A DNA stretch of 7,106 nt from positions 1-7,106 of the forward strand of contig DMKK01000169.1 of assembly GCA_003454335.1 (NCBI GenBank), read 5' to 3'. Below the pieces are notes generated by a model. That model worked only from the letters and a program-made list of their open reading frames with translations. It did no database searches and was not told the DNA's origin. A program made the position numbers and the translations under genes. The stretch comes from Gammaproteobacteria bacterium (GTDB lineage: Bacteria > Pseudomonadota > Gammaproteobacteria > UBA9214). Below are positions 1 through 5,900 of the stretch, one piece after another. Position 1 is the stretch's first letter; every line of letters begins with the position of its first letter.

Positions 1-18
1 AAAAAACCGTAGATCTTC

Positions 19-47
19 GTAGGATGGGTGAAGGAGCGCAGCAACGA
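19..47 (+). repeat. Solo half copy of the GTAGGATGG repeat
   Basis: The segment begins GTAGGATGGGTGAAGGAGCG and matches the left arm of the full palindrome at 4594-4681 at 22 of 28 positions by eye. The inverted partner arm (ending CCCATCCTAC) is absent here, so this is a half element or a decayed copy. Elements of this kind recur between genes in many gammaproteobacteria. Their function is unknown here. It lies at the window edge, so whatever precedes it cannot be seen. Confidence 0.55.
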
Positions 48-48
48 T

Positions 49-120
49 GGACAGGATAGCCCAAGTGTCGCGGGGCACATGGATGTGCGAGAGCGACCGC
101 ACCCGTCAGGCGGGTTAACC
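49..120. other. Hairpin-rich intergenic stretch
   Basis: No reading frame is supported here. Two small inverted repeats are visible: GCACAT/ATGTGC (75-80 with 83-88, 2-base centre) and ACCCG/CGGGT (101-105 with 111-115, 5-base loop), followed by the 8-base palindrome GGTTAACC at 113-120. There is no T-run after either stem, so neither looks like an intrinsic terminator. The stretch directly follows a half repeat (19-47) and may be part of a larger dispersed intergenic element. That part is inference. Confidence 0.3.
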
Positions 121-192
121 AATACCCCCTGTCCTCAGCGTGCCCGGTGCCTTTGTGGTGAATAGCCACCAATCAGGCAGCCCGAGCAAGTA

Positions 193-222
193 TTTTCAAT
201 CTGCAGCGGCTTCCGGTATAGT
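193..222 (+). promoter_or_regulatory. Probable sigma-70 promoter of rhlE
   Basis: A -10 hexamer TATAGT (217-222, 5 of 6 to consensus) is preceded by TTTTCA (193-198, 4 of 6) with an 18-base spacer. Transcription would start near 229, giving an untranslated leader of about 140 bases before the rhlE ATG. This is the best promoter match between the window start and the gene, but it is a visual call only. Confidence 0.45.
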
Positions 223-234
223 ACGCGCCAGTTC

Positions 235-254
235 GGTGCACTTCGGTCTGCACC
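235..254 (+). other. Hairpin near the 5' end of the rhlE leader
   Basis: GGTGCA (235-240) pairs with TGCACC (249-254) around an 8-base loop containing CTTCGG. Pairing can extend by two base pairs past a bulged C at 255. It would sit a few bases after the predicted transcription start. A 5'-proximal stem of this kind could affect mRNA stability, but no regulatory role is shown by the sequence. Confidence 0.3.
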
Positions 255-367
255 CGAGTCCTCGCGGTAACCATTTCTGGCAAACCTCGAACATCAACAA
301 CCGTATTGCGCCTAGACCGTCCCGCGACCTGTGTCGCCGGTAGGCCGATCCAGGAGCATTCCCTATT

Positions 368-1726
368 ATGTCATTTGATACCCTCGGCCTGTCGGCCGAA
401 TTACTTCGTGCTGTCTCCGAACAGGGCTACAGCGAACCTACACCAGTACAGAGCCAGGCGATTCCCGTCATTATTCAGGGGAAAGACATACTGGCCGGTG
501 CACAGACCGGTACCGGCAAGACCGCCGGTTTTACCTTGCCTTTATTGCAGCACCTCAGCGGCGCGACCCCGGTCAAGGGCAGGCGCCCGGTGCGCGCGCT
601 TATTCTGACCCCGACACGTGAGCTCGCAGCCCAGGTGGCGGAAAGCGTCAGTACCTATGGTAAATATCTGCCGCTGACCTCAACGGTGATCTTCGGCGGC
701 GTCAAAATCAACCCGCAGATTCAGCGGCTGCGCGCGGGTGTGGATATCGTGGTGGCGACACCGGGGCGGCTGCTGGATCACGTTTCACAAAAGACGCTGG
801 ATCTTTCCGCCGTTGAGATGCTGGTGCTGGACGAAGCCGACCGCATGCTGGACATGGGGTTCATACACGATATCCGCAAGATTCTCGGCTTGCTGCCAAA
901 GCGACGCCAGAATCTGCTGTTCTCCGCCACCTATTCCAATGACATCAGGAAACTTGCCGACAAGCTGCTCGATGCACCGGTGCTGATCGAAGTGGCTCGC
1001 CGCAATGTCCCTACCGAGCTGGTCGAACAGGTGGTCCACCCGGTGGACCGGGAACGCAAGCGCGAGTTGTTGTCGTTCATGGTGGGCTCGCAGAACTGGC
1101 GCCAGGTGCTGGTGTTTACCCGCACCAAGCACGGTGCCAATCGTCTCTCGCAGCAGCTGGAAAAGGATGGCATCAGCAGTGCGGCGATCCACGGCAACAA
1201 GAGTCAGGGCGCGCGTACTCGCGCACTGGCCAATTTTAAACGTGGCGAGGTGCGGGTGCTGGTGGCCACCGATATCGCGGCACGTGGTCTGGATATCGAT
1301 CAGTTACCGCACGTGGTTAACTATGAATTGCCCAACGTGCCGGAAGATTATGTACACCGTATTGGCCGTACCGGCCGTGCTGGTAACGAGGGGCAGGCAG
1401 TGTCGCTGGTGTGTGTGGATGAGCACAAGCTGCTTGGTGATATCGAGCGCCTGTTGAAACGTGATCTTTCCAGGATCGTGATTCCGGGTTATGAACCCGA
1501 TCCCGCGATTCGCGCACAGCCGATTCAAAAGGGACGTAACGGGGGTGGAAAACCCGGATCACGCAACGGTTCCGGGCAGCAGCGCGGTAAAAGATCAGGT
1601 GGAGGCAACGCATCGGGCAGGGGACGTTCGGGCGCGTCTGCACGTGGTGGCCAGCCAAAAGGCGCTGCAGGGGCTAATCGCTCCGGGAATTCGCGCCGGC
1701 GTCCGGCATCGTCACGCTCGGCGTAA
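368..1726 (+). CDS. rhlE: RhlE-type DEAD-box ATP-dependent RNA helicase
   Basis: This is a cytoplasmic ATP-dependent RNA unwinding enzyme, 452 residues and complete. All core motifs are present in order: Q motif (EPTPVQ, Q28), motif I AQTGTGKT (45-52), Ia PTREL (82-86), Ib TPGR (131-134), II DEAD (155-158), III SAT (186-188), IV around LVFTRT (248-252), V around ATDIAARGLDI (300-310) and VI HRIGRTGR (330-337). The first RecA-like domain covers about 1-210 and the second about 215-375. From about 385 to the end the tail is low-complexity, rich in Gly, Ser, Arg, Lys and Gln, as is usual for RhlE and fits nonspecific RNA binding. The opening SFDTLGLSAELLRAV is typical of the family and supports this ATG, which has an AGGAG site at 352-356, 11 bases upstream. 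RhlE proteins act in ribosome assembly, RNA decay and cold adaptation. It is monocistronic as far as visible and convergent with the RRM gene. RhlB or DeaD are less likely given the length and the SFDxLGL start. Confidence 0.95.
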   Translation: MSFDTLGLSAELLRAVSEQGYSEPTPVQSQAIPVIIQGKDILAGAQTGTGKTAGFTLPLLQHLSGATPVKGRRPVRALILTPTRELAAQVAESVSTYGKYLPLTSTVIFGGVKINPQIQRLRAGVDIVVATPGRLLDHVSQKTLDLSAVEMLVLDEADRMLDMGFIHDIRKILGLLPKRRQNLLFSATYSNDIRKLADKLLDAPVLIEVARRNVPTELVEQVVHPVDRERKRELLSFMVGSQNWRQVLVFTRTKHGANRLSQQLEKDGISSAAIHGNKSQGARTRALANFKRGEVRVLVATDIAARGLDIDQLPHVVNYELPNVPEDYVHRIGRTGRAGNEGQAVSLVCVDEHKLLGDIERLLKRDLSRIVIPGYEPDPAIRAQPIQKGRNGGGKPGSRNGSGQQRGKRSGGGNASGRGRSGASARGGQPKGAAGANRSGNSRRRPASSRSA

Positions 1727-1763
1727 CGGCACTGCTACAGGGTTACGATTGACTGAAATCTGA

Positions 1764-1851
1764 TTGTAGGAGTGGCGTCGCCGCGATTCGTGGCGGGGAC
1801 GACTCCTGCAGGATTGATCCAGATTCGCGCCGGGGATGACGCTCCTACAGG
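1764..1851. repeat. Composite REP-like palindromic repeat
   Basis: The left arm starts TTGTAGGAGTGGCGTCGCCG (1764-1783). It folds back on GACGACTCCTGC (1799-1810), with an inner stem CGCCGC/GTGGCG (1779-1784 with 1790-1795, one G-T pair) and a 2-base bulge. A second, diverged copy of the right-hand arm follows at about 1822-1851 (GATTCGCGCCGGGGATGACG, then CTCCTACAGG), so the element is one left arm and two right arms. It resembles the TGTAGGAGCGGC-type REP sequences of gammaproteobacteria. It lies between the convergent ends of rhlE and the RRM gene, neither of which has its own T-run terminator, so it may stop or protect both transcripts (inference). Confidence 0.7.
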
Positions 1852-1929
1852 AAGGGCTGAGCCAGAACCTCACCAGCGGTGTATTCCGGAATCACGGCGA
1901 TATATCTATTCTTTCTGAACGGATGCTGG

Positions 1930-2202
1930 CTAACGGCGCTTGCGCCCGCGTGCAGCCTTCGGGTCATCGAAACGTACCCGCAGGGATCTGTCGCCGCCGC
2001 CGATTGACTTGCCGTCCAGCGCCGTCTGTGCGGCACGGGCTTCGTGTCCTTCCATTTCAATGAAGCCGAAGCCCTTGCATTTGCCAGTGAAGATATCCGA
2101 AGCCACGCTGATGGAGCGCACTGTGCCAAATTCAGCGAACATGGCACGGACGGATTCTTCAGTGGCGTCCTGCGGGAGGTTGCCGACAAACAGCTTTTTC
2201 AT
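1930..2202 (-). CDS. Small RRM-domain RNA-binding protein
   Basis: This is a 90-residue protein made almost entirely of one RNA recognition motif. RNP2 is LFVGNL (4-9) and RNP1 is KGFGFIEM (43-50), with the aromatic residues that stack on RNA bases at F5, F45 and F47. The beta-alpha-beta-beta-alpha-beta pattern runs from residue 2 to about 79, and a basic tail (RGRKRR) ends the chain. Bacterial single-RRM proteins bind single-stranded RNA in the cytoplasm. Cyanobacterial relatives are cold-induced, but the role in proteobacteria is poorly defined. The start is set by AAGGAA (2209-2214), 6 bases before the ATG, and by LFVGNL lying right at the N-terminus, as usual. It is convergent with rhlE. 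Its leader contains an intrinsic terminator, so expression may be attenuated. The family assignment is certain; the RNA target is unknown. Confidence 0.93.
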   Translation of the reverse strand: MKKLFVGNLPQDATEESVRAMFAEFGTVRSISVASDIFTGKCKGFGFIEMEGHEARAAQTALDGKSIGGGDRSLRVRFDDPKAARGRKRR

Positions 2203-2246
2203 GTGTGTTTCCTTGTTGGAGCAGGGCGGTTGTCGCCGGCTGCAGG

Positions 2247-2276
2247 AAAAAAAGAACCCCGCGAGCGGGGTTCTTT
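2247..2276 (-). terminator. Intrinsic terminator inside the RRM gene leader
   Basis: Read on the minus strand, AAAGAACCCCG (2276-2266) pairs perfectly with CGGGGTTCTTT (2261-2251) around a CTCG loop, and seven T residues follow (2253-2247). This is a textbook Rho-independent terminator for minus-strand transcription. On the plus strand the stem is followed only by TTT then GG. It lies about 45 bases upstream of the RRM start codon and downstream of its predicted promoter, so it looks like a leader attenuator. No minus-strand gene is visible upstream for it to serve. Confidence 0.8.
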
Positions 2277-2308
2277 GGTCTGGATCGATTAATCACCTGA
2301 GGCGTGAC

Positions 2309-2336
2309 AGTATATACGAAAATCAGCGCATGACAC
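2309..2336 (-). promoter_or_regulatory. Probable sigma-70 promoter of the RRM gene
   Basis: On the minus strand, a -10 hexamer TATACT (2314-2309, 5 of 6) is preceded by GTGTCA (2336-2331, 4 of 6) at a 16-base spacing. Initiation would fall near 2302, giving a leader of about 100 bases that includes the terminator hairpin at 2247-2276. It is a visual match, supported by the fact that no other minus-strand gene lies upstream. Confidence 0.5.
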
Positions 2337-2420
2337 CCTGTTTTTCGCGGCAGGGCTTACCTGGGCGGGCGGGGTAATCGTGGCAGTGGCATCCGCTCGC
2401 CGGATGAGGTGGGTGGCGGG

Positions 2421-2443
2421 TTTATATAGGTTATAGTTATAAA
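2421..2443 (+). promoter_or_regulatory. AT-rich patch, possible promoter for the 2471 operon
   Basis: A short AT-rich run in an otherwise GC-rich region contains two candidate -10 boxes, TATAGT (2432-2437) and TATAAA (2438-2443), 27 to 38 bases before the start codon at 2471. No good -35 hexamer sits at the right distance upstream. It may be an activator-dependent or weak promoter. This is a low-confidence call. Confidence 0.28.
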
Positions 2444-2470
2444 TGCCACACCTGTTACGGGAATTCGTTC

Positions 2471-3076
2471 ATGTACACTGACATAAGCAAGCTGCTGGAG
2501 GATATGCGTAGCCTCCAGGAACAACTCGATCAGTTCTTTGAGGAAGCACGCGAAAAATTCCGCTATACGCTGGAGGATGGCCGGGTGCGTTTCTCCCGCG
2601 AGGTCCAGCAACTGCAGCGGCGCTACCGGGTTGGCTCATTCCGTTATCTGCTGGGCGCCGACTGGCGCAGCCTGGTTACCGCACCTGTTATCTACAGCAT
2701 GATTGTGCCGCTGGCCATCATGGACCTGAGTTTCACTGTTTTCCAGCATGTTTGTTTCCGTGCCTACGGTGTGCCGCGCGTGCCCCGGCGGGACTACCGG
2801 GTCAATGACCGGCAACGGCTGGCCTACCTGAACACCATCGAGAAGGTAAACTGCGTCTATTGCGGCTATGGTAACGGCGTGATTGCCTATGCACGGGAGA
2901 TTGTCTCGCGTACCGAACAGTACTGGTGCCCGATCCGTCATGCCAATCGCGTCATCGATGCGCATCGGCGCTATCCGCAGTTCTTCGCCTTTGGCGATGC
3001 GCAGGGCTATCAACAGGGCCTGAAGGCCAAGCGACAGGCATTGAAAGAGGAGCACCATGATGGACATGGGATCTGA
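2471..3076 (+). CDS. Conserved-looking membrane protein with a Cys/His motif, unknown function
   Basis: This is a 201-residue protein of no assigned function. The N-terminus (about 1-50) is charged and heptad-like, likely an amphipathic helix or coiled coil. One long hydrophobic stretch, about 66-95 (around APVIYSMIVPLAIMDLSF), is probably one or two membrane passes. After it comes a soluble part with C128-x2-C131 (NCVYCGYGNG) and a second patch YWCPIRHA with C153 and H157. The spacing of C128, C131, C153 and H157 would suit a metal or iron-sulfur site, or a redox pair, but that is inference. The tail is basic and rich in Gln and Lys. I recall similar NCVYCGY...EQYWCPI proteins annotated only as hypothetical in proteobacteria. 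The ATG has only a weak GGGA ribosome site. The 3' end overlaps a small frame by 20 bases, and the beta-CASP nuclease gene follows, so the three are probably co-transcribed. Confidence 0.85.
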   Translation: MYTDISKLLEDMRSLQEQLDQFFEEAREKFRYTLEDGRVRFSREVQQLQRRYRVGSFRYLLGADWRSLVTAPVIYSMIVPLAIMDLSFTVFQHVCFRAYGVPRVPRRDYRVNDRQRLAYLNTIEKVNCVYCGYGNGVIAYAREIVSRTEQYWCPIRHANRVIDAHRRYPQFFAFGDAQGYQQGLKAKRQALKEEHHDGHGI

Positions 3077-3164
3077 GGGCCGGCCGGATATTCCGGCCCC
3101 GCTGAGCCGCGAACACCGGCAGGCGCTGCCATCTCCAGCTGTGGCAGGAGGTGGCGGACAGTGA
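3057..3164 (+). CDS. Unannotated 35-residue frame, possible hemerythrin-like remnant
   Basis: A short frame runs from an ATGATG start to a TGA that overlaps the next gene's GTG (GTGA, 4-base overlap). Its start lies 20 bases inside the end of the preceding gene. It has a strong Shine-Dalgarno site, AGAGGAG (3046-3052), 4 bases before the first ATG and 7 before the second, which is better than that of the larger gene before it. The product contains PLSREHRQAL (15-24), which resembles the opening helix of hemerythrin-type HHE proteins, where the His would be an iron ligand. It then stops abruptly in a Gly-rich tail. It could be a true leader-type small protein coupling the two flanking genes, or the stump of a hemerythrin-like gene left by a deletion. 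Both readings are inference; expression is unknown. Confidence 0.45.
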   Translation: MMDMGSEGRPDIPAPLSREHRQALPSPAVAGGGGQ

Positions 3165-4552
3165 AGCTTTCCTTTCATGGCGCGGCCAGGGGGGTCACCG
3201 GTTCCTGTCACCTGTTGCAATGTGCCGGCAAACGTATCCTCGTTGATTGCGGTTTCTACCAGGGCGGCCGCGAACTCGAAGAGGACAATGCCGATGATTT
3301 CGGGTTTGATGCGGCGAGCATTGACTACCTGCTCCTGACCCATGCCCACCTGGACCATTGCGGACGTATCCCCCTGTTGGTGAGTCGGGGGTTTACCGGC
3401 GAAATCATTACCACCGCTGCCAGCCGGGAACTTGCGCGTCTGATCATGCTGGATGCTGCCGGCCTGCAGGAAGAGGAAGCGCGTTACCTGAACCGCCGGG
3501 CGCGGCGCCGTGGCAAATCAGCGGATGTCATTGTGCCGCTGTATACCACCCTGGACGCCCTGAACGCACTTGAATATTTCGGCCGCACGGCCCTGTATAA
3601 ACAGACCCTGCAATTGTCACCCGATATACAGGTCACCTTTATCAACGCCGGCCATATTCTGGGGTCGGCGTGTCTCGACCTGCAACTGACGGAAGGTTCC
3701 GAGCATCGCAGGATACTGTTTTCCGGTGATCTGGGTTTAAGTGACCGGCCGATCCTGCGAGATCCGGAGGTGCCGCCACAGGCTGATATCGTTGTCATGG
3801 AAACCACCTATGGTGACCGGCAACACAAACAGCTCGAACCTTCCGTCGAGGAATTATATGGAGCTATTAACGAGACGGTGGAGCGAGGTGGTAATGTCAT
3901 CATCCCGACCTTTGCGCTGGAACGTGCACAGGAATTGCTGTTTTACCTGCATGCCGGCAAGACAGCGGGGACCCTGCCTGCCTTTTTGCAGGTGTTTCTT
4001 GATTCTCCCATGGCGATCTCCGCAACGGAGATCTTCCGGCGGCACCATGAATGTTATGACGAACAGACTGCCGAGCTGTTTGCCAGCGGCCATGATCCTT
4101 TCAAGTTCCCGGGGCTGCATTTTACCCGGGAAACGGCCGAGTCAATGGCGATCAACCAGGTCAGCAGCGGTGCCGTGATCATGGCGGGTTCCGGGATGTG
4201 TACCGGTGGTCGCGTGCGCCATCACCTGAAGCATCATCTGGGCCGGGAACACAGCAGTATTGTATTTGTCGGCTATGCCGCGCACGGCACACTGGCGCGC
4301 CGTATCGTGGATGGCGCCCGGATCGTCAGTATTTACGGTGACGACTACCGGGTGCGCGCGCAGATTCATACTATCGGCGGTTTCTCCGCGCACGCGGGGC
4401 AGACAGAACTGCTGGCCTGGCATCGGCATACCGGTAACCCGAAAACCACCTTCCTGGTGCACGGTGAAAAAGACAGTATGGCGGCCTTCAGTCACCTGCT
4501 GAAAAATACCCGGGTGGAGATGCCGAAGTTGCATCAGGAATTTGAGTTGTAA
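3161..4552 (+). CDS. Beta-CASP metallo-beta-lactamase ribonuclease-like protein
   Basis: This 463-residue protein belongs to the MBL-fold, beta-CASP RNA nuclease family (CPSF73/YSH1-like; bacterial example TTHA0252 of Thermus). Such enzymes cut RNA using two zinc ions. Visible motifs are THAHLDH (60-66; H61, H63, D65, H66), H165 in NAGHILGSA, D190 in FSGDLG, the beta-CASP motif METTYGDR (213-220), GYAAHGT (371-377), GGFSAHAGQ (406-414; H411) and LVHGE (432-436; H434). The beta-CASP cap covers about 210-390 and the C-terminal RMMBL segment about 395-440. All expected ligands are present, so it should be active. The start is GTG at 3161, set by AGGAGGT (3146-3152) 8 bases upstream and by the canonical N-terminus MKLSFHGAARGVTGSCHLL. 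It overlaps the small frame before it by 4 bases, so coupled translation is likely. It is distinct from RNase J by its length and by lacking the long C-terminal domain. Its RNA substrate in this organism is unknown. Confidence 0.92.
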   Translation: MKLSFHGAARGVTGSCHLLQCAGKRILVDCGFYQGGRELEEDNADDFGFDAASIDYLLLTHAHLDHCGRIPLLVSRGFTGEIITTAASRELARLIMLDAAGLQEEEARYLNRRARRRGKSADVIVPLYTTLDALNALEYFGRTALYKQTLQLSPDIQVTFINAGHILGSACLDLQLTEGSEHRRILFSGDLGLSDRPILRDPEVPPQADIVVMETTYGDRQHKQLEPSVEELYGAINETVERGGNVIIPTFALERAQELLFYLHAGKTAGTLPAFLQVFLDSPMAISATEIFRRHHECYDEQTAELFASGHDPFKFPGLHFTRETAESMAINQVSSGAVIMAGSGMCTGGRVRHHLKHHLGREHSSIVFVGYAAHGTLARRIVDGARIVSIYGDDYRVRAQIHTIGGFSAHAGQTELLAWHRHTGNPKTTFLVHGEKDSMAAFSHLLKNTRVEMPKLHQEFEL

Positions 4553-4593
4553 ACGAGACGAACCCAATCATTGTAAATACTCTCCCACAGATA

Positions 4594-4681
4594 TGTAGGA
4601 TGGATAAAGGAACGAAGTGACGTACCCATCAAGACCAGCGCTCCGTCTCTGATGGGTACGCTGCGCTTTACCCATCCTACA
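4594..4681. repeat. Long palindromic GTAGGATGG intergenic repeat
   Basis: The left arm begins TGTAGGATGGATAAAGG (from 4594) and closes with CGTACCCATCA (4621-4631). The right arm is TGATGGGTACG (4650-4660), CTGCGCTTTA, then CCCATCCTACA (4671-4681). Outer 10 bp (TGTAGGATGG with CCATCCTACA) and inner 11 bp pair perfectly. Between them the left arm carries about six extra bases, giving an internal asymmetry. The 18-base loop is AGACCAGCGCTCCGTCTC. The right arm is close to the GTAGGATGGGTAAAGCGCAGCG sequence often seen between genes in gammaproteobacteria. There is no terminal T-run. It sits between the nuclease gene and the MCE operon, and may act as a transcript end or barrier (inference). Confidence 0.8.
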
Positions 4682-4784
4682 AGTTCAGTACATCCGATCC
4701 TTGTGCGATATTCATGCCGTGGTTGAACAAACAAATCCTGATTTAACCTGCAAGTTTTGTGAAAACGTCTAGGCTTCTGGTTAT

Positions 4785-5900
4785 ATGAAGAATAAAGCAA
4801 CTGACAGCGCCAGTATCAGTATTGATGCGGATACATTGATCTGCAGCAAGCTCTGGACTGTGGGTGGTGTCGGGCCGTTGCGTACCTTGCTGGAAGGACT
4901 AATTCTGCCGCAGGATGATGTCGTTTCAATAAACGGCAGTGCCATTACCGCGATGGATACGGCAGGTGCCTGGCTGCTGTTACAACTCCGGGAACGTCTG
5001 GAAAAAGCGGGCAGGCAGGTCGTTCTTGATGCATTCCGGCCAGAGCATAGTCGTCTGGTTCAATACATTGCCGATGCAAGTCAGGCTGCTGAAACAGTTA
5101 TCCCGAGACGTGTAGCCGGTTCCTTGCTGGATCGATGGTTTTCCACCTGTCATGACCTGGTCTGTTTTCTGGCATTTACAGGCGAGGTAATTGTTTCGCT
5201 GCTCCTGGCTATTCGTCATCCCGGTCGGATTCGCTGGCGGGAAATACTGGCTGACATGTACGCGTCGGGCGTCAAGGCCCTTCCCATTGTCGGGTTGCTG
5301 TCTTTCCTGATGGGAGTGGTGATTGCTTACCAGGGATCCGTGCAGCTGAAACTGTACGGTGCAAATATTTATATTGCGGACCTGGTCGGGCACTCAATGC
5401 TGCGTGAACTGGCACCGTTACTGACGGCCATACTTGTGTGCGGCAGAACGGGGTCTGCCTATGCTGCCCAGATCGGCACCATGAAGGTGCGGGAAGAAGT
5501 GGCGGCGTTGCAGACGATCGGTATACCGCCGGTTGATGTGCTGGTGCTGCCAAAGCTGATATCCCTGATTGTGGTCTTGCCTCTGCTCTCGGTGTTCGCC
5601 GATGTGCTGGCTATATTCGGGGGCATGGTCATGGCAAACAGCCAGCTGGGTATCAGCTTCAGTGCCTTTTTCTTTCGTCTCGAGGAAGCCATTAGTTACT
5701 CAACCTTCATGATTGGTATCGGCAAGGCACCGTTATTTGCAGCGATTATTGCAATTGTGGGTTGTTACCAGGGATTCAGGGTGGAGGGCAGTGCAGAGAG
5801 TGTCGGCCGGCACACTACCATCAGTGTGGTGCAGTCAATTTTCCTGGTGATTGTGACCGACGCCCTGTTTTCTATTCTGTTTATTTTGCTGGGTGTCTGA
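4785..5900 (+). CDS. STAS-domain fused MlaE-like ABC lipid transport permease
   Basis: This is an inner-membrane permease of an MCE (Mla-type) phospholipid transporter, 371 residues. Residues about 10-105 form a STAS domain with AMDTAGAWLLL at 56-66; T59 occupies the conserved Ser/Thr position of STAS proteins. The MlaE permease follows from about 125, with hydrophobic segments near 126-143, 164-184, 205-220, 253-283, 308-330 and 348-371. The family signature GRTGSAYAAQIGTMKVREE (220-238) and LQTIGIPP (242-249) mark the loop that contacts the ATPase. In E. coli the STAS protein MlaB is a separate subunit that binds MlaF; here it is fused, so no separate MlaB is needed (inference). The ribosome site is weak (AGG about 12 bases upstream), but the ATG fits the domain start. 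The stop codon overlaps the next ATG (TGATG). No convincing promoter was seen between 4682 and 4784. Confidence 0.93.
   Translation: MKNKATDSASISIDADTLICSKLWTVGGVGPLRTLLEGLILPQDDVVSINGSAITAMDTAGAWLLLQLRERLEKAGRQVVLDAFRPEHSRLVQYIADASQAAETVIPRRVAGSLLDRWFSTCHDLVCFLAFTGEVIVSLLLAIRHPGRIRWREILADMYASGVKALPIVGLLSFLMGVVIAYQGSVQLKLYGANIYIADLVGHSMLRELAPLLTAILVCGRTGSAYAAQIGTMKVREEVAALQTIGIPPVDVLVLPKLISLIVVLPLLSVFADVLAIFGGMVMANSQLGISFSAFFFRLEEAISYSTFMIGIGKAPLFAAIIAIVGCYQGFRVEGSAESVGRHTTISVVQSIFLVIVTDALFSILFILLGV

Noticed and set aside
140..608. Two plus-strand open frames at 140-343 and 306-608 before and inside rhlE
   Set aside because: They have no ribosome site, no domain-like sequence, and cross the predicted promoter or the rhlE coding region. 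Their composition looks like out-of-frame GC-rich DNA.
1033..1049. Perfect inverted repeat GGTCCACC/GGTGGACC inside rhlE
   Set aside because: It lies in the coding region at residues around VVHPVDRE, with no T-run and no matching copies seen elsewhere. It is explained by codon choice.
1930..1950. Small GGCGC/GCGCC hairpin over the RRM stop codon as a terminator
   Set aside because: The loop is only 2 bases and no T-run follows on the minus strand. It simply reflects the Arg/Lys-rich C-terminal codons.
2390..2406. CATCCG/CGGATG hairpin with a 5-base loop upstream of the 2471 gene
   Set aside because: It is a short stem with no T-run on either strand. It could be an operator half-site pair but nothing supports that, so it is not listed as a feature.
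2636..3358. A 240-codon minus-strand open frame covering the Cys-motif gene and the nuclease start
   Set aside because: It lies antisense to two better-supported genes, one of them with unmistakable MBL motifs. Its translation has no recognisable domain. Long antisense frames are expected at this GC content.
4700..4784. Possible promoter for the MCE operon (TTGAAC at 4723-4728)
   Set aside because: The only -10-like sequence near it (TTTAAC) is at a 13-base spacing, too short for a sigma-70 promoter. No other convincing pair was seen.
5762..5899. Upstream extension of the ATPase frame to 5762
   Set aside because: It would overlap the permease by 138 bases, and the added 46 residues (Cys-rich, no family match) read as a shadow of the permease C-terminus. 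The TGATG junction at 5898-5902 gives a better start.
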